Below, in pieces: positions 54,630 through 63,748 of a stretch of 64,000 bases of DNA. Every line of letters starts with the position of its first letter. Within the stretch, counting starts at the first letter, position 1. Made by a program: the position numbers and the translations under genes. This DNA comes from DASUTB01 sp036374835 (GTDB taxonomy: Bacteria; Actinomycetota; Actinomycetes; Jiangellales; Jiangellaceae): NCBI GenBank assembly GCA_036374835.1, contig DASUTB010000106.1, positions 1-64,000 on the forward strand, written 5' to 3'. The notes beneath the pieces are model-generated. The model saw only the letters and a list, made by a program, of their open reading frames with translations, ran no database searches and was not told the DNA's origin.

Positions 54630-54650
54630 GCGGAGCCCCCGCAGGTGGAT

Positions 54651-55256
54651 TTACTTGGAGTAGAGCTCGACGATGAGCTGTTCCTGGACCGGCGTGTCGA
54701 TCTGCTGCCGGCTCGGGAGCTGGTGCACGAGGATCCGCAGATCGCCGGGAATGACCTCGAGCCACGCCGGAACCGGCCGCTCGCCGTGGGTCTCCTTGGC
54801 GATCAGGAACGGCGTCATGGTCTTGGACTTGTCCCGCACCTCGATGATGTCGTGCTCGGACACCCGGTACGACGGGATGTCGACCTTGCGGCCGTTGATC
54901 AGGAAGTGGCCGTGTACGACAAGCTGCCGAGCGTGCCGGCGCGTCCGGGCGAACCCGGCGCGGTATACGACGTTGTCAAGACGGGACTCCAGGATCTGCA
55001 GCAGCGCCTCACCCGTCTTACCCTGCGTCTTGTTGGCCTCTTCGTAGTAACGGCGGAACTGCTTCTCCAGCACACCGTAGGTGTACCGGGCCTTCTGCTT
55101 CTCGTGCAGCTGGAGGCGGTACTCGCTCTCCTTCTGCCGGCCGCGGCCGTGCTGGCCGGGCGGGTACGGACGGCGCTCGAACGCCTTGTCGCCGCCCACA
55201 AGGTCGACGCCGAGGCGTCGCGACTTCTTCGTGATGGGTCCGGTGTAACGGGCCAT
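54651..55256 (-). CDS. rpsD: 30S ribosomal protein S4
   Basis: A 201-residue S4, zinc-free form (ARYTGPITKKSRRLGVDLVGG start, S4 domain RLDNVVYRAGFARTRRHARQLVVHGHF). It initiates small-subunit assembly. It lies 34 bases after rpsK and before the repeat-filled spacer. Confidence 0.97.
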   Translation of the reverse strand: MARYTGPITKKSRRLGVDLVGGDKAFERRPYPPGQHGRGRQKESEYRLQLHEKQKARYTYGVLEKQFRRYYEEANKTQGKTGEALLQILESRLDNVVYRAGFARTRRHARQLVVHGHFLINGRKVDIPSYRVSEHDIIEVRDKSKTMTPFLIAKETHGERPVPAWLEVIPGDLRILVHQLPSRQQIDTPVQEQLIVELYSK

Positions 55257-55290
55257 GTGTTTCGTCTCCTGCTTCTTCGAGCGTGGGGCG

Positions 55291-55692
55291 TCAGACGCGG
55301 CGGCGCTTCGGTGGACGGCAGCCGTTGTGCGCTTGCGGCGTCACATCGGAGATCGAACCGACCTCCAGGCCGACGGCCTGAAGCGAGCGGATCGCCGTCT
55401 CCCGGCCCGACCCCGGCCCCTTGACGAGGACGTCGACCTTGCGCATGCCGTGCTCCTGGGCACGACGGGCGGCCGCCTCGGCGGCCATCTGCGCGGCGTA
55501 CGGGGTGGACTTGCGCGAACCCTTGAAGCCGACCTGGCCGGAACTGGCCCACGAGATCACGTTACCGGACGGGTCCGTGATCGAAACGATGGTGTTGTTG
55601 AACGTGCTCTTGATGTGCGCAACGCCCTGGGAGATGTTCTTCTTCTCCTTGCGGCGCACCTTTGCGGTCTGGCGACCCTTGGCTGGTGGCAT
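55291..55692 (-). CDS. rpsK: 30S ribosomal protein S11
   Basis: A 133-residue S11 (HIKSTFNNTIVSITDPSGNVISWASSGQVGFKGSRKSTPYAA; ends AHNGCRPPKRRRV). Full length; 15 bases after rpsM. Confidence 0.98.
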   Translation of the reverse strand: MPPAKGRQTAKVRRKEKKNISQGVAHIKSTFNNTIVSITDPSGNVISWASSGQVGFKGSRKSTPYAAQMAAEAAARRAQEHGMRKVDVLVKGPGSGRETAIRSLQAVGLEVGSISDVTPQAHNGCRPPKRRRV

Positions 55693-55707
55693 CTTCGCGG
55701 TACTCCC

Positions 55708-56079
55708 CTAAGCCTTCTTCTTCCCGGCGACGGTCTTTTTCTTGCCCTTGCGAGTTCGGGCGTTGGTGTGCGTGCGCTGGCCGCGGACAGGAAGGCCACG
55801 GCGGTGCCGAATGCCCTGGTAGCTGCCGATGTCGACCTTGCGACGGATGTCGGCCTGCACCTCGCGGCGCAGGTCACCTTCGATCTGATAGCGGGCTTCG
55901 ATCCAGTCGCGCAGCTTGACGAGTTCTTCGTCGCCGAGATCGCGCACACGCACATCAGGGCTGACGCCGGTCTCCTTCAGCGTCTCGAGCGCTCTGGTGC
56001 GGCCGATGCCGAAAATGTAGGTAAGGGCGACCTCGAGGCGCTTGTCGCGCGGGAGGTCGACTCCAACGAGTCGTGCCAT
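55708..56079 (-). CDS. rpsM: 30S ribosomal protein S13
   Basis: A 123-residue S13. The ATG at 56079 gives ARLVGVDLPRDKRLEVALTYIFGIG; an in-frame start 45 bases upstream is not supported. The C terminus is the usual lysine-rich tail. Confidence 0.97.
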   Translation of the reverse strand: MARLVGVDLPRDKRLEVALTYIFGIGRTRALETLKETGVSPDVRVRDLGDEELVKLRDWIEARYQIEGDLRREVQADIRRKVDIGSYQGIRHRRGLPVRGQRTHTNARTRKGKKKTVAGKKKA

Positions 56080-56224
56080 GCGGGCTGGTTCTCTCCTTTT
56101 GAGTATCGGAGGTGTCGGGCGCACCGCGTCCCATCTGCTGCCCGCCGATGGGCCCCGGCCTCCGTCCGAGGGTGTGTTCGCAGCGTGTCGCTGGAACTGC
56201 CGGTGCGCTGTTCAGTTGTGGCGC

Positions 56225-56338
56225 CTAGCCCTGACGCTGCTTGTGCCGCAGGTTCTCGCAGATCACCATCACACGGCCGTGTCGCCGGATGATCTTGCAC
56301 TTCGCGCAGATGGGCTTGACGCTCGGTTTGACCTTCAT
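56225..56338 (-). CDS. rpmJ: 50S ribosomal protein L36
   Basis: A 37-residue L36: MKVKPSVKPICAKCKIIRRH, then VMVICENLRHKQRQG. The zinc-binding set (Cys, Cys, Cys, His) is intact, so this is the zinc-containing C+ form. It lies between infA and rpsM, with its own ATG and TAG. Confidence 0.97.
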   Translation of the reverse strand: MKVKPSVKPICAKCKIIRRHGRVMVICENLRHKQRQG

Positions 56339-56394
56339 GAGATCCCTTGTGGATACGTGCGAGGGTGCATCCCTCACGTCGTTCGGCTTTGTTG

Positions 56395-56616
56395 TTACTT
56401 GTAGCGGTAGACGATCCGACCCCGGGTCAGGTCATAAGGGCTCAGTTCCACAACCACCCGGTCCTCCGGGAGGATCCTGATGTAGTTCTGGCGCATCTTG
56501 CCCGAGATGTGGGCCAGCACCTTGTGACCGTTGGACAGCTCCACCCGGAACATTGCGTTCGGGAGCGCCTCGATCACGCTGCCTTCGATCTCGATTGCCC
56601 CGTCCTTCTTCGGCAT
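56395..56616 (-). CDS. infA: Translation initiation factor IF-1
   Basis: A 73-residue OB-fold factor (AIEIEGSVIEALPNAMFRVELSNGHKVLAHISGKMRQNYIRIL). The ATG at 56616 gives the exact family length. Normally map lies directly upstream; here two other genes intervene. Confidence 0.97.
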   Translation of the reverse strand: MPKKDGAIEIEGSVIEALPNAMFRVELSNGHKVLAHISGKMRQNYIRILPEDRVVVELSPYDLTRGRIVYRYK

Positions 56617-56832
56617 AGCCTCCGCACTTCTTCGTTCGGTCATCCACCGCGGCACACTGTCGACTGGATAGTCCAGCGGAGCTGTCTACACATCGCACCC
56701 GGGTCCGAGCGGTTAAGCTGGACTGGACCGTCATCACCTGACGGGCACCCAAGCACTCTTAGACAGGCCACAGTGGGCCGTCGATAGAGTTTACGGCAGA
56801 TCAGGCCCGAATTTCCAATCGGTCATGTCGAT

Positions 56833-56880
56833 GATCGTGAAGTCTAACCAGTCACTTCTGTGTGAATCGGCTTCATGATC
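56833..56880. repeat. Palindromic element family B, copy 2
   Basis: A 48-base GATC-to-GATC element matching 20004-20051 in size and in the block GTGAATCGGCTTCATGATC. It sits between infA and the DUF1707 gene, and its edge (CCCCATGATCA on the minus strand) supplies the DUF1707 stop codon. Confidence 0.8.
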
Positions 56881-57343
56881 ATGGGGACCTGTCGCTGGCG
56901 CGGTATGCCAACTCGGCGAACAGCAGGATAGCCCCCCACGGCCCGGCCACGAAGATCGGCCAGAACGGAGGCGACTCCGGAGTGGCAAGCGTGACGCTGC
57001 CCCAGATGACAACGTTGACCGTCACGACGGCGGCGTAGATCCACCAAAATGCGTTCAGCACCGTACGGGCCGCGCGGCGGGCCTTCTGCCGGATCGGGCC
57101 TGGTCCCGGGTTCGGCGCGAGCGATCCGTTGACCTGCTTGGCCAGCTGAGCACGGCTTGCCGGGAGATCGGCGAGCAGGCTGTTCAGGTCGTGGTAGGTC
57201 CGTGCGGCATAAGTGGATTCGAGCCGCTCGTCGAACTCGTCGCGCGTCAGGCGTCCCTCGGCGTGCGCGTCGCGCAGGATTGCCGCCACTCGTTCCCGGT
57301 CGTCGTCCGACGCGCGAAACTGATCACGTTGCACCACGTTCAC
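56879..57343 (-). CDS. DUF1707 / 2TM-domain membrane protein
   Basis: About 154 residues from the GTG at 57343 (up to 197 if it starts at the GTG at 57472). The DUF1707 domain is typical: FRASDDDRERVAAILRDAHAEGRLTRDEFDERLESTYAARTYHDLNSLLADLP. Two hydrophobic helices near the C terminus follow (FWWIYAAVVTVNVVIWG, FWPIFVAGPWGAILLFAELAY). Function unknown; such proteins often accompany regulators or membrane stress genes. It is out of place within the ribosomal operon. Confidence 0.82.
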   Translation of the reverse strand: MNVVQRDQFRASDDDRERVAAILRDAHAEGRLTRDEFDERLESTYAARTYHDLNSLLADLPASRAQLAKQVNGSLAPNPGPGPIRQKARRAARTVLNAFWWIYAAVVTVNVVIWGSVTLATPESPPFWPIFVAGPWGAILLFAELAYRASDRSP

Positions 57344-57472
57344 CAGTATCCGCGCTTCCCGTCGTTGATCGCCATGGGGGATCCCCCGGACCGTTCCCTG
57401 ACGATGGCCCGACCGCCCGTCCCGTGGCAACGGAGCCGGACCCGGGTCGGGAGGCGTGCCGGTATGGCTCAC

Positions 57473-59458
57473 CTACGCGCGGAGTGTGAGCGCCTCCCTG
57501 AGGCGAATGTCGCGGGACGATGCTCCGATCGAGATCTCGTACTCGCCCGGATCGGTGCGCCACCGCCGTTCGGCTTCGTCGTAGTAACCGAGGTCAGCCC
57601 GGTGCAGCTCCAAGTGAACCGTCCGCTCCCCGCCCGGCTGCAGATCGACGCGAGCGAAACCCTTGAGCTCCTTCGGCGGCCGGACGACGCGTGGTGCGCG
57701 CTGGGTGACATAGAGCTGGACGATCTCCGCGCCCGGACGACCGCCGGTGTTCTCCACGGCCAGCTCGACGCCGAGCGGGCCGCTTCCATCCCAGTCGGAC
57801 GCGCTCAGCCGCAGATCCCGGTACGCGAAGGTGGTATAAGACAGCCCGTGCCCGAACGGGAACAGCGGCTCGATGTCCGCGGTGTCGCAGTAGCGGTAGC
57901 CGACCATGATCCCTTCGTCGTAGTGCACCTCGCCGGCTACGCCGGGATAGGTGCGCTCGGACGCATGAGCGGGGACGTCCTCCAGCCGGCGTGGAAAGGT
58001 CACCGGAAGCTTGCCGCCGGGATTGGCGTCGCCGAACAGCAGCTGAGCAATGGCCGTCCCAGCCTCCTGACCGCCGTACCAGGCCTCCAGTACGGAGCGG
58101 ACGTCGGCCAGCCACGGATCCATGGCGACCGGCGAGCCGTTGATCAGCACGACGACGGTGTTGGGATTGCGCGCCGCGGTCCGCCGGATGAGGCCGACCT
58201 GTTCGTCGGGCAGCTCCAGGCTCGTGCGGTCGAAGTGCTCGCAGTCCTGGCCCCGGCCGTGGCCCAGGCCGGCGAACACCACGGCGACGTCGGCCTCGCG
58301 TGCATCGTCGACGAACTCGACGTCCGGGAGGAACTCGCGCAGCGCATGTTCCGGCGTCACCGTTCGTTTCGGCCACACACCCGAGCTGCCGCCCTTGAGC
58401 GGGCCGGTAAACGTCTTGCCGGCATGTTTGCCGAGGACGGCGATACGCCGGATCGCCAGCTTGTTCAGCGGCAGCAGGGCGCCGTCGTTCTTGAGCAACA
58501 CCATCGACTCGCGCGCGGCGCGCAGTGCCAGCTCGACATATTCGATGTCGTAGCCGGACGGCGGGCTTTCCTGCTGCCGGTCGCAGCCGGTGACGACCAT
58601 CGTGTGCAGCAGCCCGCGAAGATTGGCGTCGATCTGCTCCTCCACGATGTCGTCGGCCTCGAGCGCCTTGCGCAGATCCTTGGCGCGGAATCGTTTCGCC
58701 ATGACGCCGGGCATCTCCAGGTTGAGTCCGGCGGTCAAGCACGAGGCGGTGGACTGCGAGCTGCGTGCGGCGCCCCAGTCGGAGACGACCGTCCCGTCAA
58801 AGCCCCACTCACCGCGCAGCACCTGCCGCAGCAGGAACCGGTTCTCCACACCATGCTCACCGTTGACCTTGTTGTAGCAGGCCATGACCGCGTGGGCACC
58901 GCCGTCCCGCACCGCGGCTTCGAATCCCGGTAGGTAGATCTCGCGGAGCGCACGCTCGCCGACCTTGGCGTCGACGGACATGCGGTCCGTCTCCTGGTTG
59001 TTCGCCGCGAAGTGTTTGACGCACGCCGCCACCCCCTTCGACTGGATGCCGGTGACGACGGCCGCCGCGAGGCCTGCGTTCAGGTAGGGATCTTCGGTGA
59101 AATACTCGAACGTACGGCCGTTCATCGGCGTCCGGCAGATGTTCACACCGGGCGCGAGGATCATTTGCCTGCCGGCGGCCCGCGCCTCGGCTCCGAGCGC
59201 CTCGCCCAGTTCCTCGGCCAGTGCGCGGTCCCACGTCGCCGCGATGCCGATCGCTGCGGGGAATCGCGTGGCCCGCCGGAACGACGAGTGCCATGCCACG
59301 CCGTGCGGGCCATCTGTCATCCGCATCGGCCGCAGCCCGACACGTTTCACCCCGTGCGTTCTGAACAGCCCCCGCCCGGCGAGTAGGCGCAGCTTCTCGT
59401 CGAGCGCCAGTTCGGACAACAGCTGCTCGACACGATCTGCTACGTCATCGTTGCTCAT
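57473..59458 (-). CDS. GH3 beta-glucosidase-type glycoside hydrolase, intact
   Basis: A 661-residue cytosolic GH3 enzyme (no signal peptide). The barrel begins LALDEKLRLLAGRGLF; it has KHFAANNQE and the nucleophile Asp227 in VVSDWGA. The alpha/beta sandwich contains VVFAGLGHGRGQDCEHFDR, and PLFPFGHGLSYTTF precedes a C-terminal fibronectin-III domain. No PA14 insert is present. It hydrolyses terminal beta-glucosides or related sugars. It is unlike the decayed GH3 at 8.5-10 kb. It sits between map and infA on the same strand, so it may be expressed from the ribosomal transcript or from the 119-base gap after map. Confidence 0.9.
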   Translation of the reverse strand: MSNDDVADRVEQLLSELALDEKLRLLAGRGLFRTHGVKRVGLRPMRMTDGPHGVAWHSSFRRATRFPAAIGIAATWDRALAEELGEALGAEARAAGRQMILAPGVNICRTPMNGRTFEYFTEDPYLNAGLAAAVVTGIQSKGVAACVKHFAANNQETDRMSVDAKVGERALREIYLPGFEAAVRDGGAHAVMACYNKVNGEHGVENRFLLRQVLRGEWGFDGTVVSDWGAARSSQSTASCLTAGLNLEMPGVMAKRFRAKDLRKALEADDIVEEQIDANLRGLLHTMVVTGCDRQQESPPSGYDIEYVELALRAARESMVLLKNDGALLPLNKLAIRRIAVLGKHAGKTFTGPLKGGSSGVWPKRTVTPEHALREFLPDVEFVDDAREADVAVVFAGLGHGRGQDCEHFDRTSLELPDEQVGLIRRTAARNPNTVVVLINGSPVAMDPWLADVRSVLEAWYGGQEAGTAIAQLLFGDANPGGKLPVTFPRRLEDVPAHASERTYPGVAGEVHYDEGIMVGYRYCDTADIEPLFPFGHGLSYTTFAYRDLRLSASDWDGSGPLGVELAVENTGGRPGAEIVQLYVTQRAPRVVRPPKELKGFARVDLQPGGERTVHLELHRADLGYYDEAERRWRTDPGEYEISIGASSRDIRLREALTLRA

Positions 59459-59577
59459 CGGCCGCCTTGGTCGTCAGGTTGGGGACGACCCTAGCGCAAT
59501 GGATCCGTTGCGCGGGTTCCACCGGCGATGCTGGTTCAGTAAGCGTGGTTTGACTGGGGAACGGGCGCTTAACGTGG

Positions 59578-60330
59578 TCATTCCGGCGTGGTGAGGACCC
59601 AAGGGCCGTCCGGTGTGACGGCGACCGTGTGCTCGAAGTGGGCCGCCCATGAGCCGTCCGCCGTCTTGACGGTCCACTCGTCGTCAAGCAGGCGGGTCTC
59701 GGCCGAACCCATCGTGATCATTGGCTCGATCGCCAGCACCAGACCGGCCACCAGCTTCGGGCCACGCGCCCGGGTCCGGTAGTTCAGCACGTGCGGATCC
59801 TGATGCATCTCGGTGCCGATTCCGTGCCCGCCGTAGTCCTCGACGATCCCGTACGGCCCGGCCGCCCGCACCGACTTCTCCACGGCGGTGCCGATGTCCC
59901 GCACCCGCCTGCCCGGGCGCATCGCGGCGATGCCCGCCTCCAGCGACTCTTCGCACACCCGCACCAGCGCGGCCACGTCCGGTGCGATCTCCCCGACGCC
60001 GACAGTGATCGCGGCATCGCCGTGCCAGCCGTCCAGGATGGCTCCGCAGTCGATGGAGACGATGTCACCGGACTCGAGCGGCCGGTCGCCGGGTATACCG
60101 TGCACGACCTCGTCGTTGACCGAGATGCACAACGTCGCCGGGAAGCCGTAGTAGCCGAGGAAGGACGGGACGGCGCCCCGCGCCCGGATCTCCTTCTCGC
60201 CGATGGCGTTGAGATCGCGCGGCGTGATTCCCGGCTCGACGGCCTCGCGGAGCACGGCCAGCGTCTCACCCACCACACCACCGGCAGAGCGCATCTTGGC
60301 GACCTGGGCCGCAGACTTGATCTGCACCAC
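59578..60330 (-). CDS. map: Type I methionine aminopeptidase
   Basis: A 250-residue metalloprotease that removes the initiator methionine. Metal ligands fall in DCGAILDGWHGDAAITV, GHGIGTEMHQDPHV and the C-terminal EPMITMG and HFEHTVAVT. It lies 17 bases after adk. Its stop is within the motif GAATGACCACGTTAA, similar to that at other gene ends. Confidence 0.95.
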   Translation of the reverse strand: MVQIKSAAQVAKMRSAGGVVGETLAVLREAVEPGITPRDLNAIGEKEIRARGAVPSFLGYYGFPATLCISVNDEVVHGIPGDRPLESGDIVSIDCGAILDGWHGDAAITVGVGEIAPDVAALVRVCEESLEAGIAAMRPGRRVRDIGTAVEKSVRAAGPYGIVEDYGGHGIGTEMHQDPHVLNYRTRARGPKLVAGLVLAIEPMITMGSAETRLLDDEWTVKTADGSWAAHFEHTVAVTPDGPWVLTTPE

Positions 60331-60347
60331 GGAGGATGAAACCTCGA

Positions 60348-60914
60348 CTAGGCGCCGATCGCCGCGGCCAGCCGGTCCGCGACCTCGTCGATCTCGCCCA
60401 TGCCGTCCACGCGGATCAGGAGCTTACGCTCGTCGTAGAGCCGCAGCAGCGGTGCGGTCTCTTCCGCGTAGATCTGCTGCCGCTTGCGGATCACGTCCTC
60501 GCTGTCATCGGTGCGGCCCTCGTCCCTCGCCCGGGCGAGCAGCCGCTGCACGGTCTCCTCGCGGTCGACGACGAGCTCGATCACCCGGTCGATCTTGGCA
60601 CCGTGCTCGGCGAGCACCTCGTCGAGGAACTCGACCTGGGCCACCGTACGCGGATACCCGTCGAGCAGGAAGCCGTGCGTGGCGTCGTCCGCGTCGAGCC
60701 GCTCGCGCAGCATCGCGTTGGTCACCGAGTCCGGGACGTAGCCGCCGGAGTCGACGTGCCGCTTGGCCTCGAGCCCGAGTGGCGTTCCTTCCGAGATGTT
60801 GGCGCGGAAGATATCTCCGGTCGAAATGGCCGGGATGCCCAGCCGATCGGCGATCCGCGCCGCCTGGGTGCCTTTGCCCGACCCCGGCGGGCCCATGATC
60901 AGCAGCCGGGTCAC
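60348..60914 (-). CDS. adk: Adenylate kinase
   Basis: A 188-residue short-lid adenylate kinase that interconverts AMP, ADP and ATP. P-loop GPPGSGKGTQAARIA; ISTGDIFRANI; GFLLDGYPRTVAQ. The GTG start overlaps the secY stop by 4 bases. Confidence 0.97.
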   Translation of the reverse strand: MTRLLIMGPPGSGKGTQAARIADRLGIPAISTGDIFRANISEGTPLGLEAKRHVDSGGYVPDSVTNAMLRERLDADDATHGFLLDGYPRTVAQVEFLDEVLAEHGAKIDRVIELVVDREETVQRLLARARDEGRTDDSEDVIRKRQQIYAEETAPLLRLYDERKLLIRVDGMGEIDEVADRLAAAIGA

Positions 60915-62194
60915 TTGAGGAATCCTTCATAGTTCCGCTGCTGCAACTGACCCTCGATCTGTTGGATGGTGTTCAGGCCGACACCCACCATGATCAGGAT
61001 ACTGGTACCGCCGAACGGGATGTTCTGCGCGGTGTTCATCGCGGCCAGAGCCACCAGCGGCAGGATCGCCACCAGGCCGAGGTACGTCGCACCGGCGGAC
61101 GTCATGCGGGAGAGCACGTACTGCAGGTACTCTGCGGTCGGCCGACCGGCACGGATACCCGGGATGAACCCGCCGTAGCGTTTCATGTTGTCCGCGACCT
61201 CGACCGGGTTGAACGTGATCGACACGTAGAAGAACGCGAAGAAGACGATCATCAGGAAGAACGTGGCCACGTACAGCGGGTGCGCGCCGGAGACGAAGTT
61301 GCGGTCGATCCATGTGGCCCAGCCCTCACCCTGGTTGAACTGGCTCAGCAGCAGCGGGAGGTAGAGCAGCGACGACGCGAAGATCACCGGGATGACGCCG
61401 GCCTGGTTGATCTTCAGCGGGATGTACGTGGACGAGCCGCCGTACATCCGGCGCCCGACCATCCGCTTGGCGTACTGCACCGGGATGCGGCGCTGGGACA
61501 GCTCGACGAACACGATCGCGGTCATGACGACCAGCGCCACCGCGAGCACCACCGCGAAGATGAACCAGCCGCGCTCCTCCTTTATGGTCCACAGCAGGGC
61601 CGGGAAGGTCGCGATGATCTGGGTGAAGATGAGGATCGACATGCCGTTGCCGATGCCGCGGTCGGTGATGAGTTCGCCCAGCCACATGATGAGGCCGGTG
61701 CCGGCGGTCATGGTCAGGATCATCGTGACCATCGTCGCGACCGAGTCGTCGCGGATCACCGTGTCGGTGCCGAGCAACTGGCCGCTGCGAGCCAGCGAGA
61801 CGATTGTCGTGGACTGTAGTACGGCAAGACCGATGGTCAGGTAGCGCGTGTACTGGGTGATCTTCTGCTGACCGGCCGAGCCTTCCTTGTGCAGGGTCTC
61901 GAGGCGTGGGATGACCACACGCAACAACTGCATGATGATCGACGCCGTGATGTAGGGCATGATGCCCAGGGCGAAGACCGACAGCTGTAGCAGCGCACCA
62001 CCGGTGAACAGGTTGAGCACGCCCTGCACGCCGACATTACTGAGCTGCTCGGTCGCGAGCCGGACCTGCTCGACGTCGACACCCGGGGTCGGCAGTTGCG
62101 AGCCCAGCCGGAAGATCACGATGATGAAGAGCGTGAACAGCATCTTCCGTTGCAGGTCAGGCGTCTTGAATGCCTGAATGAACGGCTTGAGCAC
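60911..62194 (-). CDS. secY: Protein translocase subunit SecY
   Basis: A 427-residue ten-helix channel of the Sec translocon. Landmarks are the plug helix VLNLFTGGALLQLSVFALGIMPYITASI and the C-terminal cytoplasmic loop NMKRYGGFIPGIRAGRPT. The GTG at 62194 fits the conserved LKPFIQAFKTPDLQRKMLFTL. It is separated from rplO by about 265 bases. Confidence 0.97.
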   Translation of the reverse strand: MLKPFIQAFKTPDLQRKMLFTLFIIVIFRLGSQLPTPGVDVEQVRLATEQLSNVGVQGVLNLFTGGALLQLSVFALGIMPYITASIIMQLLRVVIPRLETLHKEGSAGQQKITQYTRYLTIGLAVLQSTTIVSLARSGQLLGTDTVIRDDSVATMVTMILTMTAGTGLIMWLGELITDRGIGNGMSILIFTQIIATFPALLWTIKEERGWFIFAVVLAVALVVMTAIVFVELSQRRIPVQYAKRMVGRRMYGGSSTYIPLKINQAGVIPVIFASSLLYLPLLLSQFNQGEGWATWIDRNFVSGAHPLYVATFFLMIVFFAFFYVSITFNPVEVADNMKRYGGFIPGIRAGRPTAEYLQYVLSRMTSAGATYLGLVAILPLVALAAMNTAQNIPFGGTSILIMVGVGLNTIQQIEGQLQQRNYEGFLK

Positions 62195-62381
62195 TTCTAC
62201 AGCCTCCTGCGCGCCTAGGCTTGTGCGGCGCGTTGGTGCGTACGTCTCGACCGGTCCGGTCTCGACCCTGTCATGGAATACACCCCTGGCCCGGTGACCT
62301 TAACACCACGCCCTCGAGGTGAGAACGACGGGCGTGCCCTGCGCGTTCCGCCCAAAAGGGACGCCCATCCACCTGTCGCGC

Positions 62382-62460
62382 GACCACGTTCACCAGGCTT
62401 GGCCACGTCATACCATGCACGCGTGCCTGTTGTGGCGTCGCCATGCCTGGTGAACATCAT
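62382..62460. repeat. Palindromic element family E, copy 2
   Basis: A palindrome between rplO and secY: left CCACGTTCACCAGGCTTGGC, right GCCATGCCTGGTGAACAT, with TGCACGCGTGC near the centre. It is related to 3823-3900. It begins right at the rplO stop codon and may cause attenuation inside the operon. Confidence 0.78.
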
Positions 62461-62913
62461 CTAGAGCTCGGTGACCGTGCCGCCGGCCGCGGTGATCTTC
62501 TCCTTGGCCGACGCGGAGAACTTGTTGGCTTTGACCTGCATGGCCACCGACACCTCACCGGTGCCGAGCACCTTGACCGGGGCGCCGTCGCGGACCGCGC
62601 CCTTGGCGACCAGGTCCTCGACGGTGACCTCGCCGCCGTCCGGAAAGAGTTCGGACAATCTGTTTAAGTTGACCACCTGGTACTCGACGCGGAACGGGTT
62701 CTTGAAACCCTTCAGCTTCGGCAGCCGGACGGTCATCGGCATCTGGCCGCCCTCGAACCCGGCCGGAACCTGGTAGCGGGCCTTGGTGCCCTTGGTGCCG
62801 CGGCCCGCGGTTTTTCCGCGCACGCCGGCTTCACCACGGCCGACCCGCTTCTTGGCGGTCTTGGCGCCTGGCGCCGGCCGCAGGTGGTGCGGCTTGATGG
62901 GAGCTTCGCCCAT
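62461..62913 (-). CDS. rplO: 50S ribosomal protein L15
   Basis: A 150-residue L15 (HHLRPAPGAKTAKKRVGRGEA; AGFEGGQMPMTVRLPKLKGF). It follows rpmD by 2 bases. Confidence 0.97.
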   Translation of the reverse strand: MGEAPIKPHHLRPAPGAKTAKKRVGRGEAGVRGKTAGRGTKGTKARYQVPAGFEGGQMPMTVRLPKLKGFKNPFRVEYQVVNLNRLSELFPDGGEVTVEDLVAKGAVRDGAPVKVLGTGEVSVAMQVKANKFSASAKEKITAAGGTVTEL

Positions 62914-62915
62914 GA

Positions 62916-63098
62916 TTACTTGACCTCCTCCATGGTGACGAGGTGGGCAATGGCCTTGACCATGCCACGGATCTCCGGGCGGTCCTCTTTGACGACCTCG
63001 TCGCCGATGCGCTTGAGCCCCAGCGAGCGCAGTGTGTCGCGCTGCACCTTGGTGCCGCCGATCTCACTGCGCACCTGGCGAACCTTGATCTGACTCAT
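62916..63098 (-). CDS. rpmD: 50S ribosomal protein L30
   Basis: A 60-residue L30 (SQIKVRQVRSEIGGTKVQRDTLRSLGLKRI). The ATG overlaps the rpsE stop by ATGA. Confidence 0.97.
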   Translation of the reverse strand: MSQIKVRQVRSEIGGTKVQRDTLRSLGLKRIGDEVVKEDRPEIRGMVKAIAHLVTMEEVK

Positions 63099-63715
63099 GC
63101 CGTAGCCTCCTGGCGGGCACGAAGCAGCGCGGCCGGGGCGACGTCCTCGACGGGGAGTCCGCGACGCGCGGCCACTTCCTCGGGACGCTCGAGCGCCTTG
63201 AGCGCCGCGACGGTGGCCCGCACGATGTTGATCGCGTTGGACGAGCCCAGTGACTTGCTGAGCACGTCGCTGATGCCGGCGCACTCCAGCACGGCTCGCA
63301 CCGGGCCGCCGGCGATCACACCGGTACCGGGAGACGCCGGACGCAGCAGGACGATGCCGGCCGCCTCCTCGCCCTGAACCGTATGCGGGATCGTGCCCTG
63401 GATGCGCGGCACCCGGAACATCTGCTTCTTGGCCTCCTCGACGCCCTTGGCGATCGCCGCGGGCACCTCCTTGGCCTTTCCGTAGCCGACGCCGACCCGG
63501 CCGTCGCCGTCGCCGGCGACGACGAGCGCGGTGAAGCTGAATCGACGGCCGCCCTGGTGGACCTTGGCGACCCGGTTGATGGCGACGACGCGCTCGATGT
63601 ACTGGGTCTTCTCGCCGCCGTCACGACCCTTGTCGCGGCCACGGCCACGGCGCTCGCCACCGCTGCGGCCGCCCTGGCCCCCACGGCGGGAACTGGCAGC
63701 TTGTGGTTCAGCCAT
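63095..63715 (-). CDS. rpsE: 30S ribosomal protein S5
   Basis: A 206-residue S5. The N-terminal 30 residues are a Gly/Arg-rich extension; the core is VVAINRVAKVHQGGRRFSFTALVVAGDGDGRVGVGYGKAKEVPAAI. Complete. Confidence 0.97.
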   Translation of the reverse strand: MAEPQAASSRRGGQGGRSGGERRGRGRDKGRDGGEKTQYIERVVAINRVAKVHQGGRRFSFTALVVAGDGDGRVGVGYGKAKEVPAAIAKGVEEAKKQMFRVPRIQGTIPHTVQGEEAAGIVLLRPASPGTGVIAGGPVRAVLECAGISDVLSKSLGSSNAINIVRATVAALKALERPEEVAARRGLPVEDVAPAALLRARQEATA

Positions 63716-63748
63716 TACTCTTAGCCTTCCTTGTTATCTTCACGCTCG

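Larger units (their letters stand above)
54212..54650. other. Repeat-filled spacer between rpsD and rpoA
   Basis: About 440 bases where related genomes usually have a short gap. It contains a hairpin near rpoA (54256-54277), a degenerate half unit around 54339-54411, three tandem 72-73 base units and a second hairpin at 54624-54643 near rpsD. Open frames through it are products of the repeat, not genes. Confidence 0.8.

Noticed and set aside
54290..54663. Small open frames running through the tandem repeats
   Set aside because: They exist on both strands because the repeat lacks stops; the peptides are repetitive and have no ribosome-binding site.
62215..62460. Short frames between rplO and secY
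   Set aside because: They run through palindrome E2 and have no homology-like features.
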